DNA from: Euzebyaceae bacterium
GTDB taxonomy: Bacteria > Actinomycetota > Nitriliruptoria > Euzebyales > Egibacteraceae
Length of the DNA stretch: 10,880 bases
NCBI GenBank assembly: GCA_013698135.1
Contig: JACCVM010000122.1
Span: 1 to 10,880 of the forward strand
Direction: 5' to 3'
A program made the translations under genes and the position numbers. The notes beneath the pieces were generated by a model, which was given only the letters and a program-made list of their open reading frames with translations, ran no database searches and had not been told where the DNA came from. Position 1 is the stretch's first letter. Each line of letters starts with the position of its first letter. Of this stretch, positions 1 through 6,751 are shown in pieces.

Positions 1-340
1 CGTCGACCGGGTCAACGACGTCATCTATCTGATCGCCGTGGTCTCGGTCGGCGCTCCCCCGGAGCTGGCGGTCGTGTGCGGAGTTGCCTTCTTCCTGTTG
101 GAGTACGTGCGGGCTCGCGCGGCCAACGCCGGAGGCGGCGAGATCGGGGCCGTCACCCTCGGCGAGCGGGCCAACCGCGTCATCCTGTGCTCGGCGTCCA
201 TCCACTTCGGCGGCGTCTTCGTGGGTTCCGCGGAGCTGGTCGCCACCCTCGGCATGGCGGCGTTGACGGGCTTCTCGATCATCGGGCTCGGCCAGATGGT
301 CTACGCCGTGCACCGCCAGCTCGCCGGGCAACCGTCCTGA
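1..340 (+). CDS. CDP-alcohol phosphatidyltransferase, C-terminal fragment (5' end outside window)
   Basis: The reading frame is open from base 2 to the TGA at 338-340, so the gene begins upstream of the window. CDP-alcohol phosphatidyltransferases transfer a phosphatidyl group from CDP-diacylglycerol to an alcohol (glycerol phosphate, inositol phosphate and others) in the membrane. The visible fragment opens with DRVND, which fits the last two aspartates of the family motif D-x2-D-G-x2-A-R-x8-G-x3-D-x3-D. Next come a hydrophobic segment (about residues 8-33), then EYVRARA and a GERANRVIL stretch, which match the conserved 'Y-x-R-A-R-A ... ER-x-R' region after the catalytic core of PgsA/PIS-like members, and a last hydrophobic helix. 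The substrate alcohol cannot be told from this part. It converges on the carotenoid operon, with 17 bases between the two stop codons. Confidence 0.82.
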   Translation, partial: VDRVNDVIYLIAVVSVGAPPELAVVCGVAFFLLEYVRARAANAGGGEIGAVTLGERANRVILCSASIHFGGVFVGSAELVATLGMAALTGFSIIGLGQMVYAVHRQLAGQPS

Positions 341-357
341 CGCCTGCGTCCCGCGAC

Positions 358-1839
358 TCAGGCGGGCCCGATGAGGTCGGCGACGATCTTGGCCGACAGC
401 GTGACCAGCGGCAGCCCGCCGCCGGGGTGTGAGGAGCCGCCCACGAGGAACAGGCCCGCAACGGGTGAGCGGTTCGCGGGCCGCAGGAACGCCGCGCGAC
501 GGCCGTTGGACGACGTGCCGTAGATCGCCCCGCCAACGGCCCGGGTGCGCCGCTGGAGATCGGCGGGGGTCAGCACCTCTCGGCAGACGACGCGGTCGCC
601 GACGTCAAGGCCCCGCTCGGCCAGCAGCGTCACGATCCGGTCGGCGTAACGGCCCGCCAGCCCTGGCGTGTCCCAGTCAACCCCCCGGCCCGGCTCGTGG
701 CGGGGGGCGTTGACCAGCACGAACCATGCCTGGTAGCCGGCAGGGGCGGCGGAGGGGTCCCTCGGCACGGACACGTACAGGGTCGGATCGGCGACCGGCT
801 GGGGCGAAGGGCCGAAGATGTCGTCGAACTCGGCGTCGTAGCGGGCGGGAAACAGCACGTTGTGGTGAGCGATCGCCGGTGTGGTGCTCCGCACGCCGAG
901 CAGCACGACGAACCCCGACAAGGACGCGGGAGCCATCGTCAGCCGTCGCCGAGCCCCGGCCGCCACGGCATCCGGCACCAGGTCGTGGTACAGGTGCGCG
1001 GCGTCGGCGTTGGCCACGACGGCGTCGGCGACCAGCCGCTCGCCGCCGGTCAGCCGTACTCCGGCGACCCGGCCGCCGGCCAGCTGGATGCTGGCAACGT
1101 CGGCGCCGGTGCGCACGACGGCGCCCCGCTCGACCGCGCGGTCGCGGACCACCTGCCCGAGCCGGTACAGCCCACCCTTGACATACCACGCGCCGAAGGC
1201 CTGCTCGGCGTAGGGCACGGCCGCCAAGGCAGCGGGAGCGCGACGCGGGTCCGAGCCGGTGTAGGTCGCGTAGCGGTCGAGAAGCAGCCGCAGCCGTGGG
1301 TCGCGCAGGTAGCGACGGCCGAGGTCGCGCAGCGTCCGGTGCGGCGCGATGGTCGTCAGGTCGCGCACGTGCACGGCGTGACGCAGCAGCTGCGCGGGTC
1401 CGGTCAGCGGACGGCGCAGGAACGGACCCTCGACCGCGTTCCAGATCGCCGCCGCCCGCACCATGAACCGCCGCCAATCGTCCCCGCTGCCCGGTGCCAG
1501 CGCGGCGTCCAGACGCCTGGAAAAGTCCTCGAGATCGTCGGTCGCGTCCAGTTGCACCCCGTCGGCGAAGCGGTACCGCGCGATGGGCTCGACGCGTTGC
1601 AGGTCCACGACGGTGTCCAGCGCAGCGCCGGTGTCGGCGAACAGCTCGGCGAAGACCTGGGGCATCGTCAGCAGCGACGGGCCGGTGTCGAAGCGGAAGC
1701 CGTCCCGCTGGAGCAGGCCGAGCTTGCCGCCCACCGCCGGTGCCTGCTCGCAGACCGTGACGGTGTGGCCTGCGGCGGCCAGGCGTGCCGCCGCGGCGAG
1801 CCCACCGACCCCCGCACCCACCACGACGATGCGGCTCAG
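358..1839 (-). CDS. CrtI/CrtD-type carotenoid desaturase (FAD-dependent), CTG start
   Basis: This is a 493-residue FAD-dependent carotenoid desaturase, the usual length for CrtI-type enzymes. The N-terminal dinucleotide fold has GAGVGG at residues 8-13 with the acidic partner E31, followed by the family's GGK and F-D-x-G-P-S-L stretch. The C-terminus carries GGSSHPGGGLPLV (from about 467), the second flavin-binding signature. The frame runs open upstream, but residues before SRIVVVGAG do not look like protein of this family. The best start is CTG at 1839-1837, overlapping the glycosyltransferase stop as CTGA, with GGAAGGG at 1858-1852 upstream. The next in-frame GTGs lie inside the first beta strand. 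It is the last gene of the carotenoid operon. CrtI and CrtD (1-hydroxycarotenoid 3,4-desaturase) share this architecture. Next to CruF a CrtD role is attractive, but a phytoene desaturase role is not excluded. Confidence 0.87.
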   Translation of the reverse strand: MSRIVVVGAGVGGLAAAARLAAAGHTVTVCEQAPAVGGKLGLLQRDGFRFDTGPSLLTMPQVFAELFADTGAALDTVVDLQRVEPIARYRFADGVQLDATDDLEDFSRRLDAALAPGSGDDWRRFMVRAAAIWNAVEGPFLRRPLTGPAQLLRHAVHVRDLTTIAPHRTLRDLGRRYLRDPRLRLLLDRYATYTGSDPRRAPAALAAVPYAEQAFGAWYVKGGLYRLGQVVRDRAVERGAVVRTGADVASIQLAGGRVAGVRLTGGERLVADAVVANADAAHLYHDLVPDAVAAGARRRLTMAPASLSGFVVLLGVRSTTPAIAHHNVLFPARYDAEFDDIFGPSPQPVADPTLYVSVPRDPSAAPAGYQAWFVLVNAPRHEPGRGVDWDTPGLAGRYADRIVTLLAERGLDVGDRVVCREVLTPADLQRRTRAVGGAIYGTSSNGRRAAFLRPANRSPVAGLFLVGGSSHPGGGLPLVTLSAKIVADLIGPA

Positions 1840-2969
1840 GTGATCACCCGGCCCTTCCAGGTCGTGGTCCCGGCCCGGTGGTGCCGCAGGCTGCGGGCCG
1901 TCAGCCACGCCATGGCCGCCACCGACGCGGGGTGCGCCGGCGCGTCCGTCAGGCGACCGCCGGTACGGGCGGCCGTGACCATCCGCCCGGCCACCCCGGC
2001 GACGTAGCCGGCCACGCCCATCCTGGTGAGGGCGCTCCGGCGCCGGACCACGCCGGTCACAGCGGCCGCCGGCGGCAACAGGTACAGCCAGGCCAGCAAG
2101 GCCGTGGCACCGACCGCGCCGGGGGTGGAGCCGAACGCCGCCCACAGGCTCTTGGTGTAGCCGTCACGCAGCTCCGGCCAGCCCCAGTACATCCGGCACG
2201 TCGCGATGTCGGTCCCGTCGGCGACGGTCGCTCGGTAGCCCTGCGCCTTGAACCGGCGTGCCAAGGCGACGTCCTCGACGACCTCGGCGCGGACACCTGT
2301 GTGGCCGCCAGCGGCACGGTACGCCTCGGCGCGGCAGGCGAGCAGCTGGCCATTGGCGGCGCACAGTGCGGGCGAGGGCGAGCGCTCCGCCAGCCGCAGC
2401 GGCAGGAACGTCAGCCAGGACCACTGCAGCAGCGGTTGCACCAGTCGCTCGGCCGCCGTTGCCACCAGCTGCCGTGGGTAGGGCGACACGAGGTCAAGCC
2501 CGGCGTCGTCGAGCAGCGCCAGGCTGCGCGACAAGCCGTCCGGGCGCAACACCACGTCAGCGTCGACGAAGACCAGCACGTCGCCCGCGGCGTCGTCGGC
2601 GAGCTGCTGACAGGCGTGGGGCTTGCCCAGCCACCCCGGTGGCAGCGGCGTGCCTTGCAGAACCCGCACCCGCAGGTCGGACCCGGCCGTGCGGCGCACG
2701 ACCTCCGCGGTGGAGTCGGTGGAACCGTCGTCGAGGATCAGGAGCTCGTAGTGCACATCGCGGGAGGCCAGCAGGGCACGGACGCACGGACCGACCCGCT
2801 GCGCCTCGTCGCGGACCGGCAGCAGCACGCTGACCAGGGAGTGAGCGTCTGCTCGGAGACCGCCGCTCGACACCGCGGCCGGGGGGGAGCGCAGCAGCCG
2901 GGCGTTGACGGCGGCGTGTGCGGCCAGCAGCGCCGAACCCGCCGATGCCGCCGCGACCAGCCGGCTCAC
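1836..2969 (-). CDS. Family 2 glycosyltransferase, probable carotenoid glycosyltransferase (CruG/CruC-like)
   Basis: This 377-residue GT-A fold glycosyltransferase is expected to move a sugar from a nucleotide donor to a hydroxyl of a carotenoid at the membrane. A hydrophobic N-terminus (residues 3-21) precedes the catalytic domain. It has SVLLPVRDEA at 47-56, DDGSTD at 80-85 (nucleotide binding), the metal-binding DAD at 136-138, NGQ at 206-208 and the catalytic ED at 232-233. One or two hydrophobic segments follow around 280-320. The start is GTG at 2969, which overlaps the CruF stop as GTGA; longer in-frame starts run inside cruF and give non-family sequence. The gene lies between cruF and the desaturase, the setting in which CruG acts after CruF in the myxol-glycoside pathway. 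The sugar and the exact acceptor cannot be told from sequence. Confidence 0.85.
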   Translation of the reverse strand: MSRLVAAASAGSALLAAHAAVNARLLRSPPAAVSSGGLRADAHSLVSVLLPVRDEAQRVGPCVRALLASRDVHYELLILDDGSTDSTAEVVRRTAGSDLRVRVLQGTPLPPGWLGKPHACQQLADDAAGDVLVFVDADVVLRPDGLSRSLALLDDAGLDLVSPYPRQLVATAAERLVQPLLQWSWLTFLPLRLAERSPSPALCAANGQLLACRAEAYRAAGGHTGVRAEVVEDVALARRFKAQGYRATVADGTDIATCRMYWGWPELRDGYTKSLWAAFGSTPGAVGATALLAWLYLLPPAAAVTGVVRRRSALTRMGVAGYVAGVAGRMVTAARTGGRLTDAPAHPASVAAMAWLTARSLRHHRAGTTTWKGRVIT

Positions 2970-3781
2970 CGACGAGACGCTCGCAAGAACAGCGCCACGA
3001 CGATTCCCATGCCGACTCCGCCCACAACGGCCGACCCCGGCAACCCGAAGAAGGCGGCGTGGGCCAGGACCGAGGACGCGTAGGTCCACAGGTACAGCGC
3101 GAAGGGCACCCGATCGGCAACCCGCACGGCCGCCAGCTGGTCGTCATCCACAACCCAGTAGGCGCCGGCCGGCACGTGCACGAGCACCGCCATCATCGCC
3201 GTGGCGATGACGAACCAGGAGATGAAGTTGGACGCCGGGATGCCGAGCAGCTCCGGCCCGCTGCCGCCGCGCCACGCCCAGTGACCGGCGTCAACCATCT
3301 GTGGATCCAGGAACAGGTCCCAGGACGCCAGCGCCGCGCCTGCGGTCAGCGGCGTCCACTGACGGCCCTGCCCGATTCGCGCCCCCACCAACAGCGCCGG
3401 GTAGCCCATCATCGTCCAGGCCAGCGGGATGACGACCGGCACGCCGAGCACCTTGGCGCCGAGGCTGTCGCTGTATGCGTAGGCGCCGAACGGCACGCCG
3501 GTGGCGACGCCGGCGGCCTCGACCAGCAATCCCCCACCAGCGGTCACCGCCACCAGCGCGGCCGCGAACCGCCAACCACGCCAGACGGCGGCGTGGCTGA
3601 CCGATGCCGCGAAGAACAACACCACGCTGACGACCGTGACGGTGTCCCTAGCCGACCCCTGCACCAGGGGGTAGACGATCTGCGAGCAGACCGTCGCGGC
3701 GGCGAGCACCACCGGCAGGGCTCGGACACCCCGGCCAGGCAGCGCCATGGCCCGCCGCTCGGCGGGAAGGGTTACCGCCAC
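2966..3781 (-). CDS. cruF: Carotenoid 1',2'-hydratase CruF (DUF422 family membrane protein)
   Basis: CruF adds water across the 1',2' double bond of the acyclic psi end of carotenoids such as gamma-carotene or lycopene, giving a tertiary 1'-hydroxyl. The 271-residue protein has about seven hydrophobic segments (near 21-41, 45-63, 72-89, 108-130, 188-206, 225-243, 248-266). It carries conserved DUF422 blocks: an E followed by TGVPFGAYAY (about 86-103), WDLFLDPQMV with GHWAW (about 153-170), and GIPASNFISW (about 183-192). The GTG at 3781 overlaps the upstream gene by 10 bases and has AAGG about ten bases upstream. An ATG 11 codons later (3748) is a reasonable alternative and would remove a short polar leader. 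The next gene, the glycosyltransferase, starts in the GTGA overlapping this stop, which indicates translational coupling. Confidence 0.9.
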   Translation of the reverse strand: MAVTLPAERRAMALPGRGVRALPVVLAAATVCSQIVYPLVQGSARDTVTVVSVVLFFAASVSHAAVWRGWRFAAALVAVTAGGGLLVEAAGVATGVPFGAYAYSDSLGAKVLGVPVVIPLAWTMMGYPALLVGARIGQGRQWTPLTAGAALASWDLFLDPQMVDAGHWAWRGGSGPELLGIPASNFISWFVIATAMMAVLVHVPAGAYWVVDDDQLAAVRVADRVPFALYLWTYASSVLAHAAFFGLPGSAVVGGVGMGIVVALFLRASRR

Positions 3782-5325
3782 CAGCGACGTGCCTTGTTCC
3801 GGTCGGCGAGCAGCACGTTGGCCGCCGACCGGCCGCTGGCGCCGAACACCCCACCGCCTGGATGCGTCGAGGCGCCGGTGAGGTACAGGCCGTCCAACGG
3901 CGTGCGGTAGCCCGCCAGCTCCGGCAGTGGTCGCCAGGCGAACATCTGATCCAGTGACATCTCGACGTGCATCACGTTGCCGCGCCGCAGCCCGAGCTCT
4001 CGCTCCAGGTCAAGCGGCGTCTGCACGTGCATCCGCTCGACGCTAGCGGCGAAGCCGGGGGCCGCGGCGTCGACTGCCTCGACCAGCTTGGTGCCCTCGC
4101 GCTCGGCGATGGCGTCCCAGGTCTCGCCGTTGCTCAGCTCGTAGGGGTGCCACTGGCCCCACACCGTGACGTTGTGCTTGCCGGGCGGCGCGAGAGTGTC
4201 GTCGAACGCCGAAAAGGTCATCGCCAGCGCCGCCGGCGCCGACGGCGGCAGCCCGGCGCTGAACTCGCCGTGGGCTCGTCGCAGAAAGTTGCGAGAAGGT
4301 GCCAGCAGCTGCAGCGCCCGCCACGGCTGTTCGCCTTCGGCAGCGGGGTAGTGCGGGAGGTCGTTGGTGGCCAGCCGCACGACCATGCCGATGCCGTTGC
4401 CGACGCGGATGCTGCGGTTGACCCGCTGCGCCAACGCGGGCGGCAAGTCGTCGACCAGCTCGAAGGTGGTGAGGACGTGGCAGCCGGCGAGAACCGCCGT
4501 CGCGGCGATCCGCTCGCCGGAGTCGGTGGCGATCCCGCGCACCTTGCCGTCGCGAACGTAGATGCGGGCGCAACCGTCGTTCAGCCTTACGGTGCCGCCG
4601 AGGGCCTCGAAACGCCGGGCCAAGGCCACCGACAGCATGCCGGAGCCGCCGACGGGATGCCCGGGAGGGCGCCGGTGCAGCAGCGCGTTCCAGCCGACGA
4701 GATCGGCGGTGGCGGCCTCGTGGGTCGGCGGTCCGGACTGTGCGCCCAGCCAAGCCATCGCCGTCTTGAGGCGCTCGTCGTCGAAGTGCTCGTCGAGCAG
4801 CGCGTCGCCGCTGGTCAGGAACTGCCGTGACAGCTCCATCCCGTCCAGGCCGGTGGAACGCCCCACCGACCACAGGTGACGGCCGAGGTTGGCACCCGTC
4901 GGCGGCGCCTGGAAGGCCTCGAAGATCCGAGTGTTGCGGTCCGCCCAGTCGTCGACGAACCGCTGGTAGGCCTCGGCGTCCTTGGCGCCGCAGACCTTCT
5001 CGATCGAGGCACAGGTGGCGTCGAGGTCACCCCAGAAGGTGAGGGCCTGGTCGCCGAACGGCGCGAACCCCCACGGGTCGAGGTCTTGGTAGACCAGGCC
5101 CACCGCCGCGAGGTCGAGGTCTTCGACAATGCCGGTGTGGCGAACCATGATGTGGGCCGACGAGCCGACATCCATCTGGTAACCAGGGAAGCGCTCGACG
5201 GTGGAGACCGCCCCGCCCACGACCTCACGGCGCTCGACGACCTCGACGTCCAGGCCGGCGCGCGCCAGGTAGCAGGCGGCGACGAGGGCGTTGTGGCCCG
5301 CCCCCACGATGACGACGTCGCGCAT
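3772..5325 (-). CDS. CrtO-like FAD-dependent carotenoid oxidoreductase (ketolase or desaturase)
   Basis: This 517-residue protein belongs to the CrtO/PYROXD2 branch of the phytoene-desaturase-like flavoproteins. It starts with ATG and reads straight into a dinucleotide fold, GAGHNA at residues 8-13 with E32 or E35 as the acidic partner and VVGGAVST behind it. The C-terminus has TGASTHPGGGVFGASG (about 483-498), the family's second flavin site. Known CrtO enzymes ketolate C-4 of beta- or gamma-carotene rings without metal, as in Deinococcus, Rhodococcus and cyanobacteria. Related proteins have other or unknown roles, so the reaction is an inference. It is the second gene of the operon, 24 bases after the CrtA-like gene, with no clear Shine-Dalgarno sequence. 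Its end overlaps cruF by 10 bases. A general NAD(P)/FAD oxidoreductase annotation would also be fair. Confidence 0.83.
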   Translation of the reverse strand: MRDVVIVGAGHNALVAACYLARAGLDVEVVERREVVGGAVSTVERFPGYQMDVGSSAHIMVRHTGIVEDLDLAAVGLVYQDLDPWGFAPFGDQALTFWGDLDATCASIEKVCGAKDAEAYQRFVDDWADRNTRIFEAFQAPPTGANLGRHLWSVGRSTGLDGMELSRQFLTSGDALLDEHFDDERLKTAMAWLGAQSGPPTHEAATADLVGWNALLHRRPPGHPVGGSGMLSVALARRFEALGGTVRLNDGCARIYVRDGKVRGIATDSGERIAATAVLAGCHVLTTFELVDDLPPALAQRVNRSIRVGNGIGMVVRLATNDLPHYPAAEGEQPWRALQLLAPSRNFLRRAHGEFSAGLPPSAPAALAMTFSAFDDTLAPPGKHNVTVWGQWHPYELSNGETWDAIAEREGTKLVEAVDAAAPGFAASVERMHVQTPLDLERELGLRRGNVMHVEMSLDQMFAWRPLPELAGYRTPLDGLYLTGASTHPGGGVFGASGRSAANVLLADRNKARRWWR

Positions 5326-5349
5326 GGCTGCCGAGTGTAGGTGGGCAGG

Positions 5350-6063
5350 TCAGCCGAGCGGGTCCGCCCCCTCGACCGAGCCTTGGGTGGTCAGCACCGC
5401 GAAGCGCGAGAACAGCTCTTCGGCGTACCAGCCCTCGTCGCGTGTGCGCTGGATGACCTCGCGATGCCGCGGGCGGGCGTAGGCATAGGCGGTGAGGTCG
5501 GCGTTCGAGCGCCACACGCTGAAGGTGGCTTGCAGGCCAAACGGCGCCTCACCGATCCCGATGGCGTAGCGCAGCCCTGGCTGGCGGTGCAGATCCGCCG
5601 ACACCGGCGGCACCGCCCGCCAGAAGGCGAGGCTGCGCGACGACCGGATGCGTGCCCGGGTGAGCACGGCGACGTTGGCGTGCGCGGGTGCATGGGGCCA
5701 CAGCGCCGACGCCAGCGGGTCGCGGCCCGCCCAGCGACCACGCGACCTCACCGGAGCCAGCTCCGCACGCCAGCGCTCGTCGGTGATCCCTGCCCAGGCG
5801 CGGGGGACCGGTGACTCGGCCTCGAAGGCGTCAAGGGCAGCGGCGTTGTCCCACACCGCGAACAACCCCCAGCGGCGAGGGTCGGCGTCGCGCAACGTGA
5901 ACGTGCGCCCGCTGCCGGTACCCAGCAGCTTGGAGAACCGCAGCCCGGGGGTCGAGGCCAGCGGAGCCCGGTCGAGGCCCATCCGCAGCAACGCCTTCCC
6001 GACGCCCGCTCCAGAGACGCCGAACAGATGCAAGGTCGCTACCGGCGCACCGTGGTACCGCAC
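5350..6063 (-). CDS. CrtA-like monooxygenase (spheroidene monooxygenase family)
   Basis: This 237-residue protein resembles spheroidene monooxygenase CrtA, which inserts oxygen at C-2 of acyclic 1-hydroxy or 1-methoxy carotenoid ends. Visible marks are an N-terminal ATLHLFGV strand (9-16), TFSVW (180-184) and a C-terminal GWYAEELFSRF (211-221), which fits the family's conserved tail. The two halves echo each other: PGLRF then LFAVWDNAAALDAF (39-80) against PGLRY then TFSVWRSNADLTAY (162-193), as expected of a duplicated alpha/beta-barrel fold. I chose GTG at 6063 because a TACTGT box sits six bases before it and the family begins close to this point. GTG at 6090 would add nine residues with no better ribosome-binding site. 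It is the first gene of the carotenoid operon, so it probably acts on the CruF-hydrated end. The substrate is not proven. Confidence 0.78.
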   Translation of the reverse strand: MRYHGAPVATLHLFGVSGAGVGKALLRMGLDRAPLASTPGLRFSKLLGTGSGRTFTLRDADPRRWGLFAVWDNAAALDAFEAESPVPRAWAGITDERWRAELAPVRSRGRWAGRDPLASALWPHAPAHANVAVLTRARIRSSRSLAFWRAVPPVSADLHRQPGLRYAIGIGEAPFGLQATFSVWRSNADLTAYAYARPRHREVIQRTRDEGWYAEELFSRFAVLTTQGSVEGADPLG

Positions 6064-6069
6064 TGGTCG

Positions 6070-6075
6070 ACAGTA
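6070..6075 (-). promoter_or_regulatory. Candidate -10 box of the carotenoid operon (leaderless promoter)
   Basis: TACTGT on the minus strand matches the actinobacterial -10 pattern TANNNT. It is followed by six bases and then the GTG at 6063, which is the spacing of leaderless transcripts that begin at the start codon. No Shine-Dalgarno-like sequence precedes this GTG, which agrees. No convincing -35 box was seen at 16-18 bases. This is a pattern match only. Confidence 0.4.
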
Positions 6076-6095
6076 CCCGTTGTGTTCCACGGCGC

Positions 6096-6101
6096 TACCG
6101 T
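6096..6101 (+). promoter_or_regulatory. Candidate -10 box of the methyltransferase gene (leaderless promoter)
   Basis: TACCGT on the plus strand matches TANNNT and lies exactly six bases before the ATG at 6108. There is no purine-rich ribosome-binding site in front of that ATG. The arrangement mirrors the divergent box at 6070-6075. No good -35 element is visible. Confidence 0.4.
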
Positions 6102-6107
6102 TGCGCG

Positions 6108-6698
6108 ATGCCGTTGGACGCGCACCGCCGGGTCAACCGTGCCAACTGGGATGAGCGGGTGGCGATCCACGTCGCGTCGCGGCAGTACGACGCTGCGGGC
6201 TTCATCTCCGACCCCACCCGGATCAGCGGCGTGGTGGCCTTCGACGCCGAGCGTCTCGGAGACGTGCGCGGCAAGTCGCTGCTGCACCCGGAATGCCACT
6301 TCGGCCGCGACACCCTGTCGTGGGCCAGTCTCGGTGCCACCGTCACCGGCCTGGACTTCTCCGCCGAGGCGCTGGTGGCGGCCCGCGAGCTGAGCGCCGC
6401 CAGTGGGGTTCCTGGCCGCTTCGTCGAGGCCGAGCTGTACGACGCGCCGGGCGTCCTGCATGAGCGATTCGACATCGTCTACACGGGAGTGGGTGCCCTC
6501 AACTGGCTGCCCGACGTCAGGCGCTGGGCGCAGGTTGTGGCGGGATTCCTGCGGCCAGGTGGGGTCTTGCTGGGGTTTCCCGAGACTTACACCGACGGCG
6601 AGGCCCGGCTCACCAACGCCGTCACCTATGAGTGGAATCACTCCCTGACGGTCCGTAAGCCGCCGATGAACTCCGCAGGAGGCGGCAGGAGACATTGA
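6108..6698 (+). CDS. Class I SAM-dependent methyltransferase, shortened and C-terminally truncated (probable pseudogene)
   Basis: This 196-residue reading frame is a Rossmann-fold methyltransferase. The SAM-binding region is LLHPECHFGRDTLSWA (58-73), with D83 at the end of the second strand (TGLDFS). VYTGVGALNWLPD (about 124-136) and LRPGGVLL follow. The family, as I know it, is about 260-280 residues, with some 40 residues between RPGG and a YEWNHSL motif, then a C-terminal domain of about 70 residues. Here only about 17 residues lie between those marks, and after YEWNHSL (174-180) the protein ends in 16 unrelated residues rich in basic residues and glycine. No frame downstream carries the missing part. 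It therefore seems to have lost an internal piece and its C-terminus near 6648. It diverges from the carotenoid operon; the original substrate is unknown. The ATG has no ribosome-binding site but a TANNNT box six bases upstream. Confidence 0.75.
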   Translation: MPLDAHRRVNRANWDERVAIHVASRQYDAAGFISDPTRISGVVAFDAERLGDVRGKSLLHPECHFGRDTLSWASLGATVTGLDFSAEALVAARELSAASGVPGRFVEAELYDAPGVLHERFDIVYTGVGALNWLPDVRRWAQVVAGFLRPGGVLLGFPETYTDGEARLTNAVTYEWNHSLTVRKPPMNSAGGGRRH

Positions 6699-6751
6699 CG
6701 AGGGTCTTTGCGGATCCTGTGGTGTTGTTGGAGGAGCGTGAGAACAGGCCG

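Noticed and set aside
697..2007. Long open frame on the plus strand (436 codons), antisense to the desaturase gene
   Set aside because: Its translation has no recognisable domain and is the kind of mirror frame that high GC at third positions creates opposite a real gene. The minus-strand protein has clear flavin-binding motifs.
1840..2145. N-terminal extension of the desaturase frame up to an ATG at 2145
   Set aside because: The extra 100 or so residues are low-complexity R/G/P sequence lying inside the glycosyltransferase gene in another frame. The flavin fold begins right after the CTG at 1839.
1785..3910. Further long plus-strand frames (1785-3083 and 2918-3910) opposite the glycosyltransferase and cruF
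   Set aside because: Their products are rich in R, P, H, G and Q without motifs, and the minus strand carries conserved enzymes across the whole stretch.
6062..6074. Inverted repeat ACTG-N5-CAGT at the start of the CrtA-like gene, considered as an operator
   Set aside because: It is only four bases per arm and unlike operators I know for light-dependent carotenoid regulators. A chance match is likely.
6068..6090. GGAAC followed by GTC on the minus strand, considered as an ECF sigma promoter of the carotenoid operon
   Set aside because: The two elements are only about 12 bases apart, short of the 16-17 expected for this promoter class.
6659..6686. Bulged hairpin (GCCGC with GCGGC, CTCC with GGAG) near the end of the methyltransferase frame, considered as a terminator
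   Set aside because: It lies upstream of the stop codon, has a seven-base bulge and no following T-run. It could be a chance feature of GC-rich DNA.
6649..6751. Possible insertion-sequence remnant after the methyltransferase break
   Set aside because: No transposase fragment, terminal inverted repeat or target-site duplication could be recognised by eye. A database search would be needed, so it is not called as a mobile element.
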